Source: Mxb001 sp051007175
GTDB taxonomy: Bacteria > Actinomycetota > Actinomycetes > S36-B12
DNA: 12,612 nucleotides
NCBI GenBank assembly: GCA_051007175.1
Contig: JBPCSL010000015.1
Coordinates: 1 to 12,612 of the forward strand
Direction: 5' to 3'
Shown: positions 1 through 7,525 of the stretch, piece by piece
Position numbering within the stretch: the first letter of the stretch is position 1
Layout: every line of letters begins with the position of its first letter
Made by a program: the position numbers and the translations under genes
The notes under the pieces: generated by a model
Database searches by the model: none
What the model was told of the DNA's origin: nothing
The model's input: the letters and a program-made list of their open reading frames with translations, nothing else

Positions 1-1
1 C

Positions 2-127
2 ACCTTCCACCTGTCGCCGAAGGCACATGAGCGCGTGCTCTACCTGCTGCGCATCGGCGCGGATATCTGGCTCACGATCCTGCTCATCACGATCATGGCC
101 GCGATGGTGATCTTCCGTTACTTGTGA
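2..127 (+). CDS. C-terminal fragment of a membrane protein (5' end outside window)
   Basis: An open frame enters from the left edge (codon phase begins at base 2) and stops at TGA 125-127, leaving 41 residues. The fragment starts with a polar stretch (SPKAHERV) and continues into one hydrophobic segment of about 20 residues (IWLTILLITIMAAMVIF) ending in RYL, so the protein ends in a transmembrane helix. The last 10 bp overlap the 3' end of the convergent hyuB-like gene. No family can be named from so short a piece. It reads as real because the frame is uninterrupted and membrane-like. It is probably not part of the amide system, since it lies on the opposite strand. Confidence 0.55.
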   Translation, partial: TFHLSPKAHERVLYLLRIGADIWLTILLITIMAAMVIFRYL

Positions 128-1716
128 TCGGCCGACTCCGGGGTGCCGAAGCCGCCACCGCCTGAGGTCTCCACGCGGAGGATGGTGCCGGCGGGCAGAA
201 TCACCGACGCCTTGCTGTCTGCTGCCTGGGGGGCGCCGTCGGGGCCGATGAGCCAGATGCGCGTGGGCGATCCGGAGGTACCGCCATCCTGGCCCCGAGG
301 CGCGAAGTCGGCGTTGGTCTGCTCGCTGTAGTAGGTGGCGCGCGCGTCGTGGTCGAGCACCTGGTAGTCGCGGCGCAGTCCCATTCCCCCCTGGAATCGA
401 CCTGTTCCCCGGGAATCCGGGATCAGCTCGCTGCGCAGGATCCGCACGCGATAGTTGGTCTCGACCACTTCCGCCGGCATCAGCCCGACATTGGACATGT
501 AGGTGTCGACCCCGTCGATTCCGTCACCGAGAGGAGTGGCGCCGGTGCCGCCGCCGACGACATCGGCCATGACGGACGACCGGCCGGTGACGGGGGACGT
601 GCTCTCGAGGTTGACGCAGAAGAAGGCGACGGTGCTGCTCGCGATGGCCTTGTGAGGCCACAGGTCGCCCATGGCTCGGATGAGCGTGTCGGCAAGCCTC
701 TGACACGTGTTGTGCCGCACCGAGACGGCCGCGGGGGGCCGTGGATTGAGCACGTTGCCCTCCGGGCAGTCGACCGTGACGGCGCGCATCAGCCCGTCGT
801 TGGCTCCCACGTCGGGTGCCACCACCGTCCGCACGGCGTAGACGATGCCGGCGCGCGTGCTGGCCCAGGGGACATTCATGGCTCCGGCGACCTGAGCATC
901 GGAGCCGGAGAGATCGATATGGAGGCGATCGCCGGATTTGGTGACGCGCACATGGATGCGAGTGGGGCGCCCGCCTCGCCCGTCGTCATCGAGGAAGCCC
1001 TCGGCAATTCCCACCCCGTCGGGCAACTCGACAAGGCATCTGCGCACGGATGCCTCGACGTTGTCGAGCATGCGGCCGATCACTTCCTGCACCGCGGGCC
1101 AGCCGTAACTCTCGACAAGTTCCAGCAGCCGCAATCGCCCGAGGCCGCATGCCGCACGCTGCGCCCGCAGGTCGCTCACCGTGCTCAGGGGATCGCGAAT
1201 ATTGGCGGACAGCAGGGCGACGACGTCGGCGTTCTCCACGCCGGCGACCGAGAGTCGGATGGGGGGCATGATGACGCCCTCGGCGTACAGATCCTGTAGC
1301 GCCGGACCTTCGCTGCCCGGGTTCACGCCGCCGACGTCGATGTGATGCGCTGCGGTACCTGTCCACGCGATGAGCGTGCCGTCGAGGAAGACGGGTGCCA
1401 GCACGTTGACGTCGGGCAGGTGCATCGCTCCCTGGTAGGGGTGATTGCACAGGAAGACGTCCCCGTCCGAGAGGGCATGGCCCCAGTGGCGCAGGGTGCT
1501 CCGCACGACAAGAGACATGGCGCCTAGTTGGGCGGGAATGTAGTCGGCTTGCGCGACGAGGTCTCCTTCCGCGGTGAAGAGCGCGCAGGAGAAGTCATCC
1601 ATGTCGCGGATGATGGGGCTGTAGCTGGAGCGCTTGAGGACTGCGCCCATCTCCTCGGCGGCTGAGTGCAGAGCCGAGGAGACGACTTCGAAGGTGACGG
1701 GATCGACGGCGCTCAC
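118..1716 (-). CDS. hyuB: Hydantoinase B / oxoprolinase-family subunit (HyuB-like)
   Basis: 532 residues, GTG start with AGGAGG at 1721-1726, four bases upstream. It is the catalytic/metal-binding partner of HyuA in ATP-dependent cyclic amide hydrolases (N-methylhydantoinase, 5-oxoprolinase, caprolactamase; the family also includes some carboxylases). Visible family hallmarks are MDDFSCALFTAEGDL (39-53), NHPYQGAMHLPDV (91-103), HHIDVGG (124-130), QDLYAEGVIMPP (141-152) and the C-terminal GGGGFGTP. H99, D102 and H124/H125 are the natural candidates for metal ligands by family comparison. The length is that of a complete subunit. The start overlaps the hyuA stop in a GTGA tetramer, so the two subunits are probably translationally coupled and made in equal amounts. 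The substrate cannot be read from the sequence; 5-oxoproline, hydantoins or other lactams are all possible. Confidence 0.93.
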   Translation of the reverse strand: MSAVDPVTFEVVSSALHSAAEEMGAVLKRSSYSPIIRDMDDFSCALFTAEGDLVAQADYIPAQLGAMSLVVRSTLRHWGHALSDGDVFLCNHPYQGAMHLPDVNVLAPVFLDGTLIAWTGTAAHHIDVGGVNPGSEGPALQDLYAEGVIMPPIRLSVAGVENADVVALLSANIRDPLSTVSDLRAQRAACGLGRLRLLELVESYGWPAVQEVIGRMLDNVEASVRRCLVELPDGVGIAEGFLDDDGRGGRPTRIHVRVTKSGDRLHIDLSGSDAQVAGAMNVPWASTRAGIVYAVRTVVAPDVGANDGLMRAVTVDCPEGNVLNPRPPAAVSVRHNTCQRLADTLIRAMGDLWPHKAIASSTVAFFCVNLESTSPVTGRSSVMADVVGGGTGATPLGDGIDGVDTYMSNVGLMPAEVVETNYRVRILRSELIPDSRGTGRFQGGMGLRRDYQVLDHDARATYYSEQTNADFAPRGQDGGTSGSPTRIWLIGPDGAPQAADSKASVILPAGTILRVETSGGGGFGTPESADHK

Positions 1717-3797
1717 GAGTCCTCCTGTAGGCGAATATCGCCAGGGTCGGTCACGGTGGCCTTCTGCCCCGCGAGGAGCACCGTGGTGGCATCCATCTGG
1801 TGGATGATCGCGGGCCCTCGGACGACGTTCCCTGGCTCGAGGAGGGCGCGGTCCCAGACATCCACGCGCTGGGAATCCCCGCCGGGTATCACGATCTCGG
1901 GAGAGCCGATGCGCGCGGACTCAGGTGGCGCCTCGCCTCCGAAGCGGGGAGCCGGGGTCATCGGCGCCGGTGCCGAGCCGGTGGCCCCCAGTCGCAAGGT
2001 GACGATTTCGATGTCCTCGAAATCGTTGGAGTGCCCGTAGCGCTCGCGATGCAGTGCGTGGAAGGCCTGGGGCAGCTCCGCGATGGCCTCGGAATCGATG
2101 CCCGCCAGGGGCACCGGCAGCTCGAAGCCCTGTCCGACATATCGGCAGTCGGCCACGGGGCTGAGGTCGATATGACCCTCCTCCACGCCATCGTCGAGGA
2201 GCTGCCGCGTGAGGGCTTGTGCCCGGTCGGCGTACCACTCTCGGGCACGGGCGGCGAACTCGTCATTGAAGGTGGCGAGCACGGTCTGAGAGTCGTCGAT
2301 ACGGAGGCCGGCGGCGAGAAGTCCCTCGGCGGAGAACAGGCCCGGATGGCGGGGGATGAGCGCGTCGCGGAGGCGGAGGTGCCGCAGGAGCAGCCCGGCG
2401 TGCAGGGGCCCTGCGCCGCCGAAGGGGACCAGGGTGAACTCGCGGGGGTCGAGCCCGCGCTCGATGCTCACCGTGCGCAGGGCGCGGACCATGTGGGCGA
2501 TGGAGATGGCGATGACAGCGTGCGCGGCCTCGCATGCCCGGGCGATCTCGTCACCTGGCATGCCGAGTCGCTCGCCGAGGAGCGCCAGGGACGCCACGGC
2601 GGCGTCACGATCGAGGCGCAGTCCGCTCGCGAGGTCCACGGAGCCGAGGGTGCCGAGCACGACGTGGGCGTCGGTCAGGGTGGGTTCCGTTCCGCCACGC
2701 CCGTAGCTCACCGGGCCGGGCCTCGCCTTAGCCGACTGGGGGCCGACGCGCAGTCGGCCCGAGCCGTCCACCCAGGCGATGCTTCCCCCGCCTGCCCCGA
2801 TCGTGTGGATGTCCACCGTCGGTGCAAGGAGCTCGTGATCGTGGATGCGCTGCGAGGACGTGAGAGGAAGTGCTCCCTCGCGCATGAGGCAGACGTCAGT
2901 GGACGTGCCACCCATGTCGAGGCTGATGGCATTGACGATTCCGTGCTCCCGCCCGAGTCTCGCGAGGCCCGCAGCGCCCCCGGCGGGGCCGGAAAGGATG
3001 AGCCGATGGGCGTGCCCTTCGGCGCGGTCCGCAGGCGTGCACCCGCCATTGGACTGCATCACGAGGAGGCGAGCTGTGGTGCCGTTCTGGGCCAGTGACG
3101 ATTGGGCGCGCACGAGGTAGCCGGACACCAGCGGCCGTAGGGCGGCATTGATGGTCGTGGTCGCCATGCGCGGGTACTCGCGGAACTCCCGCACCGTCTC
3201 GCTCGAGAGGCTGACGGGCACTCCGGGGAGCGCTTCGCGCAGTGCATGGCCGAGGCGGACTTCATGCTCGTCATTGAGGAAGCCGAAGAGCAGGCATACC
3301 GCGACGGCCTCGGGATCGGTGCGGCGTACCTCGGCGACGACACGGTCGACTTCCTCGTCGCTGAGGGCGAGCAGGACCTCGCCGGAGCTCGTGACTCGCT
3401 CGCGCGCCTCGAGTCGACGCTCGCGGGGGATGAGTTCGAGGGGACGCTCCGGGGTGAGGCTGTAGATGTTCGGCCGGGAGCCCTGGCGGTAGGCGAGCAC
3501 GTCGCGGAAACCTTCCGTCGTCACCAGGGTCACCTTCGCGAGTTGGTGGGTAAGCACGGCGTTTGTGGCCACCGTCGTGCCATGGCAGACGAGGGACACC
3601 GCGTCGAGTGGCACCCCGTCGTCGACCAGTGCGCTCAGGGCGTCGCCGAGTCCTCGTGCGGGGTCGTCTGGAGTTGAGGGCACCTTGGCCAGGATCGTCG
3701 CCCCGTCCGACCGCCTCCCGACAGCGTCGGTGAACGTGCCCCCCGTATCGATGGAAACCGTCCACCACGCAGTGTTCGCCTCAGCCGGCACGGTCAT
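1713..3797 (-). CDS. hyuA: Hydantoinase A / oxoprolinase-family ATP-binding subunit (HyuA-like)
   Basis: 694 residues. This subunit binds ATP and phosphorylates or activates the cyclic amide before hydrolysis with HyuB. Visible motifs in order: DTGGTFTD (17-24, phosphate-binding ASKHA-type loop), HGTTVATNA (72-80), a second nucleotide-site element DMGGTSTD (294-301), GAGGGSIAW (334-342), GPQSAKARPGP (352-362) and PFGGAGPLHA (458-467). The ATG at 3795-3797 was chosen because the family N-terminus begins a few residues later and AAGGTGG lies just upstream (3802-3808). The same frame stays open another 103 codons to 4106, but that extension runs antisense through the divergent regulator and matches nothing in the family. 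The gene is the first of a two-gene hyuAB unit reading away from the regulator. Its upstream region carries the shared dyad at 3859-3878. Confidence 0.93.
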   Translation of the reverse strand: MTVPAEANTAWWTVSIDTGGTFTDAVGRRSDGATILAKVPSTPDDPARGLGDALSALVDDGVPLDAVSLVCHGTTVATNAVLTHQLAKVTLVTTEGFRDVLAYRQGSRPNIYSLTPERPLELIPRERRLEARERVTSSGEVLLALSDEEVDRVVAEVRRTDPEAVAVCLLFGFLNDEHEVRLGHALREALPGVPVSLSSETVREFREYPRMATTTINAALRPLVSGYLVRAQSSLAQNGTTARLLVMQSNGGCTPADRAEGHAHRLILSGPAGGAAGLARLGREHGIVNAISLDMGGTSTDVCLMREGALPLTSSQRIHDHELLAPTVDIHTIGAGGGSIAWVDGSGRLRVGPQSAKARPGPVSYGRGGTEPTLTDAHVVLGTLGSVDLASGLRLDRDAAVASLALLGERLGMPGDEIARACEAAHAVIAISIAHMVRALRTVSIERGLDPREFTLVPFGGAGPLHAGLLLRHLRLRDALIPRHPGLFSAEGLLAAGLRIDDSQTVLATFNDEFAARAREWYADRAQALTRQLLDDGVEEGHIDLSPVADCRYVGQGFELPVPLAGIDSEAIAELPQAFHALHRERYGHSNDFEDIEIVTLRLGATGSAPAPMTPAPRFGGEAPPESARIGSPEIVIPGGDSQRVDVWDRALLEPGNVVRGPAIIHQMDATTVLLAGQKATVTDPGDIRLQEDS

Positions 3798-3836
3798 GCC
3801 CCCACCTTCGCATTGCCCCAATCGGCCTCTCCAGCC

Positions 3837-3860
3837 TGCGGTCCGGAGGTACAGTCCGCA
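3837..3860. repeat. Imperfect 24-bp dyad in the divergent intergenic region
   Basis: TGCGG at 3837-3841 is the exact reverse complement of CCGCA at 3856-3860. Eight of the twelve opposed positions pair across the 24 bp. It adjoins, and shares its last two bases with, the stronger dyad at 3859-3878. It could be a second protein-binding site between hyuA and the regulator, or chance in GC-rich DNA. A TATAAT-like TACAGT lies inside it at 3850-3855 on the + strand, but no matching -35 is convincing. Confidence 0.3.
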
Positions 3861-3878
3861 TGCGTCATCTGACGGATG
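3859..3878. promoter_or_regulatory. Candidate operator, site 1 (hyuAB / regulator divergent promoter region)
   Basis: The + strand reads CATGCGTCA-TC-TGACGGATG. This is a dyad in which CAT/ATG and CGTCA/TGACG pair around one mismatched position in each half, with a 2-bp centre. The first 16 bases (3859-3874) recur at 10412-10427 upstream of the transporter binding protein, differing only at the two central bases. The centre is about 71 nt upstream of the hyuA start and about 20 nt upstream of the regulator's GTG, with the right end touching the regulator's ribosome site. That placement suits control of hyuAB and autoregulation of the regulator. The binding protein is inferred to be the adjacent LuxR-PBP regulator. 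Confidence 0.65.
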
Positions 3879-3885
3879 GGAGGGG
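3878..3885 (+). promoter_or_regulatory. Ribosome binding site fixing the regulator's GTG start
   Basis: GGGAGGGG lies three to five bases before GTG 3889-3891. It is the reason for starting the regulator here rather than at an upstream in-frame ATG (3565), which lies antisense within hyuA. Confidence 0.7.
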
Positions 3886-3888
3886 ACG

Positions 3889-5607
3889 GTGGAGCCACTC
3901 CGGCCACGTGAGTTCCTGGTGGGGCCCGCCGGCGTCGTGTCGGTTGCCGCATCGGGACACCCTCGCGACCTGGAGTCCCTGGGCAGAGGATTCCTTCGCA
4001 CCTCACGCGACCTGGTGCGCTTTCTCTGGCGCGATGCCCAGACGTGGTACGCCGTACGCCTCGAGAGGCGGAGCTCGCCGGATGGACGCGATGCGGCGCT
4101 GGTCACCTACGTCTCCACGGAGCTTCCGTTCAAGCTCACCTCGCGCGAGATCGACATCCTCACCCTGGTGGCCCTCGGCCTCACCAACGGCCAGGTGGCC
4201 ATCCGCCTCGGCACGAGCCCCCGCACGGTGTCCACGCAGGTGGAGCGCCTGCTCACCAAGCTCGACCAGCGCACGCGCGGTGGCCTTGCCGCCCTGGTGG
4301 TCGATGGCGGGCTCCTGCGCCTTCCAGTGCCGGGTGGTGTGGAGGACCTCCCGCATATCGGCCCGGTCGAGGTAGAGGCCCTCGCCGGCGGCGCGCCCCC
4401 GGCCACGACATCGGGCGGGGCCACTCGCCTGCGTCGACGGCCGCTTCTCCTCGGCACGGTGACCCCCAGCCTGGGCCCCGTGGGCGCTGATGGCATCGAG
4501 ACCTTGCGTGGATCCGGACTCGCCGTGGAGCACGTCAACGCGCGAGGCGGCGTCGGGGGACGCCCTATCGAGCACCTCACCGTGGCGGTGGACCTCACCG
4601 ATGCCGACGCGGTCCGCCGTGCATTCGAGACGCTCTTCGACCAGGAGGTCGACGCGATCACCACGAGCTATGTCAACGCGGAGAACCCCTTCGTCCTCGA
4701 CCTCATCGCGGACTTCGGTCGCCCCTTCCTGCATCTGGGCACCTACGAGTCCCAGGTTGATCTCGTGCGACAGGACCCGGTCCGCTACGGCATGGTGTTC
4801 CAGACCTGCCCGTCGGAGACCCACTACGGTTCCGCGCTCATCTCCTTCCTCGACTCACTGGAGGAGCAGCGCCTCTGGCGGCCCGAGGCTCGGCGCATCG
4901 TCACCATCGAGATCGATGCGGTGAGCACGAGGACGACCAATGAGACCTTCATCCGCACGGCCGAGCAGTCGCGCTGGGTCATTCATGACCTCATTCGCGT
5001 GCCAATCGGCACTCGCGACTGGAGCGAGGTCATAGCGAGGGTGGCGGCTGCCGACCCGCAGGTCGTGATGATCACCCACTTCGTGGTGGAGGATGTCATC
5101 TCGCTCCAGGCGGCCCTTCATGCGTCCGGCATTCAGGCGCTCGTGTACCACGTCTACGGCGCTTCGGTGCCGGACTTCACCTCGCGGCTCGGCGACGCTG
5201 CCGAGGGCGTCTTCTGCTCCTCGGTGACCGGCCTGTACGACGACCTGCTCGGCGATCGGTTCCGGTACGTGTACGAGAGTCGATTCGGTGCTGCGCCGGG
5301 GTGGTCGCAGGCCAGCGCGGCTTACGACCAGGTAGGCCTTCTGGCGGCGGCGTGGTCGGCCACTGATGGTCACGCCACTCACGAGGTGATCCGCTACCTG
5401 CGCCAGTCGGCGTACCGAGGACTCAATGGGGTGTACTTCCTGGGAGATCCCGGCCAGTCGAGTCGCGGCTACCCGTACGAGGTGCCGGATCCCTCGCTCG
5501 GGAAGGCCCACATGGTCTACCAGTTCCAGTCGGGTCGAGCCCGCGCCGTCTTCCCGGCGACCAATGGTGATCTGTCCGCGGTGCGAATCCCGCGCGTGCG
5601 GGCCTAG
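3889..5607 (+). CDS. LuxR-type HTH regulator fused to a type I periplasmic-binding-protein sensor domain
   Basis: 572 residues from GTG 3889. Residues 1-80 are an unrecognised N-terminal region. Residues 82-140 are a LuxR/GerE-type DNA-binding domain (LTSREIDILTLVALGLTN, then GTSPRTVSTQVERLLTKL). A linker of about 45 residues rich in Gly, Ala and Pro follows, then a full binding-protein fold (about 186-572) of the Leu/Ile/Val-amide class. That domain aligns collinearly with the transporter binding protein at 9005-10342: 18 of 30 residues are identical between regulator 196-225 and transporter 70-99, and the C-terminal YRG..G.Y and YP..V.DPSL motifs are shared. There is no signal peptide, so it should sense ligand in the cytoplasm. 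AmiC of Pseudomonas is a precedent for a binding-protein fold used as an amide sensor, and LacI for one fused behind an HTH. The gene is divergent from hyuAB and convergent with the importer, so it probably controls both. Confidence 0.88.
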   Translation: MEPLRPREFLVGPAGVVSVAASGHPRDLESLGRGFLRTSRDLVRFLWRDAQTWYAVRLERRSSPDGRDAALVTYVSTELPFKLTSREIDILTLVALGLTNGQVAIRLGTSPRTVSTQVERLLTKLDQRTRGGLAALVVDGGLLRLPVPGGVEDLPHIGPVEVEALAGGAPPATTSGGATRLRRRPLLLGTVTPSLGPVGADGIETLRGSGLAVEHVNARGGVGGRPIEHLTVAVDLTDADAVRRAFETLFDQEVDAITTSYVNAENPFVLDLIADFGRPFLHLGTYESQVDLVRQDPVRYGMVFQTCPSETHYGSALISFLDSLEEQRLWRPEARRIVTIEIDAVSTRTTNETFIRTAEQSRWVIHDLIRVPIGTRDWSEVIARVAAADPQVVMITHFVVEDVISLQAALHASGIQALVYHVYGASVPDFTSRLGDAAEGVFCSSVTGLYDDLLGDRFRYVYESRFGAAPGWSQASAAYDQVGLLAAAWSATDGHATHEVIRYLRQSAYRGLNGVYFLGDPGQSSRGYPYEVPDPSLGKAHMVYQFQSGRARAVFPATNGDLSAVRIPRVRA

Positions 5608-6635
5608 CCCTTGGCCCGGGGCTTTTGGCCCTCGTTCATCCAGCCGGACAGTCTCGCCCGCCACTGGCCTACGAGCGGCACGAGCCCGCGCGGCATCGCC
5701 AGGACGATCACGAGCAGGATGAGCCCGAGGAGGATGAGGCGAACCTCGGGGTAGGGCTCTAGGCGCGTGGAGATGATGGTGATGAGAAGGGTGCCCACGA
5801 TAGGCCCCGTCTGGGTGCCGAGGCCGCCGATGACGAGCATGGTCACCAGGAGAGTCATCGGGCCAAGCCCCATCACCACGGGCGAAATCACCCCGTAGGT
5901 GAAGGCGTAAAGGCCGCCCGCAAGCCCGGCGAAGAAGCCCGAGATCGCGAAGGACACGAGCTGGTAGCGCATGGGGCTGATGCCCCGGGCGGCAGCCAGC
6001 GCAGGGTTGTCGCGCAGTGCCACGAGACCGGTCCCCAGCGGCGACCGGATGACGACGTACATGACGAATGCGGTGACGAGGACGAACGCCAGCGCGATCC
6101 AGTAGAGGGTCCGGGCGCGCTCGGTGCCGGCGGATGCGAGGTCGAATCCGGGGAAGTCGCTGAGTCCGAAGGGGCCGCCGGTGATGCCGCTCTTGTCGGT
6201 GATGATGAGGAGGCGCACGACCTCGGCGAACCCGAAGGTGAGCAGCGACACGTATATGCCGCGCAGGCGCAGGGAGGGGATTGCGAGAACGAGGGACACC
6301 AGGGTCGAGGCCACGGCACCGATGAGGAGGGCGACGATCCAGGGCACCGAGTAGTGCATGGACGCCAGGGCCGCGCCGTAGCCGCCGATGGCGTAGATGG
6401 CCATCATGCCGAAGTTCCAGATGCCGGAGTAGCCCAGCACGAGGTTCCAGCTCATGTTGAGAACCATCCAGATCAGCGCCAAGGTCAAGGTCCCAAGCCA
6501 GAAACTGCTGGATATCGCCAGCGGCAGGGCCAGCGCGAGCACCACGACAATGCCGATCTCGACGGGGCGCGCGCGCGGCCACCCCATCTCGCGGAGGAGT
6601 CCCTTGGGGGAGATGGAAGCGAGGGTCGTGCTCAC
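5604..6635 (-). CDS. livM: Branched-chain amino acid/amide type ABC permease (LivM family)
   Basis: 343 residues, integral membrane subunit. Hydrophobic segments occur at about 28-62, 66-92, 98-120, 126-145, 177-197, 225-250, 258-290 and 299-316. Family hallmarks are LVLGYSGIWNFGMMAIYAIG (66-85), SGITGGPFGLSD (149-160) and the cytoplasmic coupling segment GLVALRDNPALAAARGIS (203-220), followed by FAISGFFAGLAGGLYAF. The GTG start overlaps the LivH stop (GTGA, 6632-6635) and has AGGAGG at 6643-6648, seven bases upstream. The frame stays open upstream to 7529 but that is a shadow of LivH. It is the last gene of the importer operon, and its TAG stop shares the CTAG tetramer 5604-5607 with the regulator's TAG. 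The low-similarity C-terminal tail (about 323-343) is basic and cytoplasmic. Confidence 0.93.
   Translation of the reverse strand: MSTTLASISPKGLLREMGWPRARPVEIGIVVVLALALPLAISSSFWLGTLTLALIWMVLNMSWNLVLGYSGIWNFGMMAIYAIGGYGAALASMHYSVPWIVALLIGAVASTLVSLVLAIPSLRLRGIYVSLLTFGFAEVVRLLIITDKSGITGGPFGLSDFPGFDLASAGTERARTLYWIALAFVLVTAFVMYVVIRSPLGTGLVALRDNPALAAARGISPMRYQLVSFAISGFFAGLAGGLYAFTYGVISPVVMGLGPMTLLVTMLVIGGLGTQTGPIVGTLLITIISTRLEPYPEVRLILLGLILLVIVLAMPRGLVPLVGQWRARLSGWMNEGQKPRAKG
5606..5626 (+). terminator. Possible weak terminator after the regulator
   Basis: AGCCC (5606-5610) and GGGCT (5619-5623) form a 5-bp stem with an 8-base loop, followed by a short T run (5623-5626). The stem is short and the T run is broken by GG, so this is only a candidate. 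It lies inside the last codons of the convergent LivM gene because the two genes leave no space between them. Confidence 0.3.
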
Positions 6636-7525
6636 AGTCGCGCCTCCTGCGGCTTGCCCGCCAGTCCGTAGGGGCGGATGACGAGGACGACGAGGATGAT
6701 GATGTAGAGCACGGGGAGGGCGTACGCGGTGCCCCAGTAGATCGAGACGGCGGACTGGATGAAGCCGATGATGTAGGCCGCGTAGATCGTGCCGCGCACA
6801 CTGCCGAGTCCCGCGAAGATGACCACGATGAGCGACTGCAGGAGTGGCAGGTCGCCGGCATTCGGATAGACGAAGTAGATGGGTGCCAGTAGGACCCCCG
6901 CGATGCCCGCGAGAGCGGCTCCGATGCCCATGGTGACCGCGTAGACGCGTCGCGCGGGGATACCCATGAGGCGAGCGGCCTCCAGGTTCTGCGCTACGGC
7001 GGTGATGGCCAGGCCGTAGCGCGACCGCGCGAGGAAGAGCCCGAGCACGGCGAGCGACCCGATGGCCACCACGTTCATGAGGATGGCGTGCCAGGTGATG
7101 GACACGGTGCCGGTGATCTGCACGAGCCCCGGGATGACTGGGTCGAATGGCTTCTGGCGCGGGCCATAGACGAGCAAGACGACGTTCTGGATGATGGTCG
7201 CGGCGGCGAAGGTGGAGATGAAGGCGGTCATCTCGAAGTCCACGCCCACGCGGCCGAGAAGTGGCTTGACGGCCACGAAGTACGTGACGACGCCGAGCAC
7301 GAAGGTCACCAGGATGGCGACAGCGAGAGCCACCCAGATCGGCACCTGCGCGAGTTGGAGCGTGGTGAAGGCGGCGAAGCCTCCGAGCATGACCATGGCA
7401 CCCTGTGCCATGTTGAGGACGCGGAGCGTGCCGTAGACGAGGGTCATGCCAATGCTGATGAGGGCCAGGATCGAGCCCTGCGTGATCGTGCTGACGAGTG
7501 TCTGGAGGAAGAGATCCACGATCAC
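6632..7525 (-). CDS. livH: Branched-chain amino acid/amide type ABC permease (LivH family)
   Basis: 297 residues, almost wholly hydrophobic, about eight membrane segments. It carries the LivH hallmark GMTLVYGTLRVLNMAQGAMVMLGG (26-49, with N38 and G42) and the coupling loop RYGLAITAVAQNLEAARLMGIP (169-190), which should contact an ATPase subunit. The later segment VIFAGLGSVRGTIYAAYIIG (235-254) is also typical. It forms the translocation pore with LivM. The GTG start overlaps the LivF stop (7522-7525). Upstream there is only a weak GGGG rather than a good ribosome site, so translation probably depends on coupling to LivF. The gene is complete and shows no disruption. Confidence 0.93.
   Translation of the reverse strand: MIVDLFLQTLVSTITQGSILALISIGMTLVYGTLRVLNMAQGAMVMLGGFAAFTTLQLAQVPIWVALAVAILVTFVLGVVTYFVAVKPLLGRVGVDFEMTAFISTFAAATIIQNVVLLVYGPRQKPFDPVIPGLVQITGTVSITWHAILMNVVAIGSLAVLGLFLARSRYGLAITAVAQNLEAARLMGIPARRVYAVTMGIGAALAGIAGVLLAPIYFVYPNAGDLPLLQSLIVVIFAGLGSVRGTIYAAYIIGFIQSAVSIYWGTAYALPVLYIIILVVLVIRPYGLAGKPQEARL
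6643..6648 (-). promoter_or_regulatory. Ribosome binding site for the LivM GTG start
   Basis: AGGAGG on the minus strand, seven bases before GTG 6633-6635, inside the end of LivH. It decides for the GTG rather than a downstream ATG. Confidence 0.7.

Noticed and set aside
2894..2905. CGTCAGTGGACG, a one-mismatch look-alike of the operator dyad
   Set aside because: It lies inside hyuA codons for the conserved DMGGTSTD region, lacks the CATG flank and one dyad base, and is best explained by coding constraint.
1800..3098. 432-codon + strand open frame antisense to hyuA
   Set aside because: A GC-driven shadow frame; no family motif, and the opposing strand encodes a clearly conserved protein.
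3812..3822. ATTG-CCC-CAAT inverted repeat upstream of hyuA
   Set aside because: Only 4-bp arms, no second copy near the importer operon; expected by chance.
3565..3888. Upstream extension of the regulator from an ATG at 3565
   Set aside because: It lies antisense within hyuA, and the GTG at 3889 directly after GGGAGGGG gives a sensible start just outside the neighbouring gene.
3798..4106. 103-residue N-terminal extension of HyuA
   Set aside because: The frame is open only because of high GC. It is antisense to the intergenic region and to the regulator's coding start, is Arg/Ser/Gly rich with no family similarity, and the ATG at 3797 has a ribosome site and the correct HyuA N-terminus.
4855..6861. 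668-codon minus-strand open frame spanning regulator, LivM and part of LivH
   Set aside because: Runs antisense to the regulator and out of frame in LivM/LivH; composition is Arg/Pro/Ser/His rich, typical of a shadow frame.
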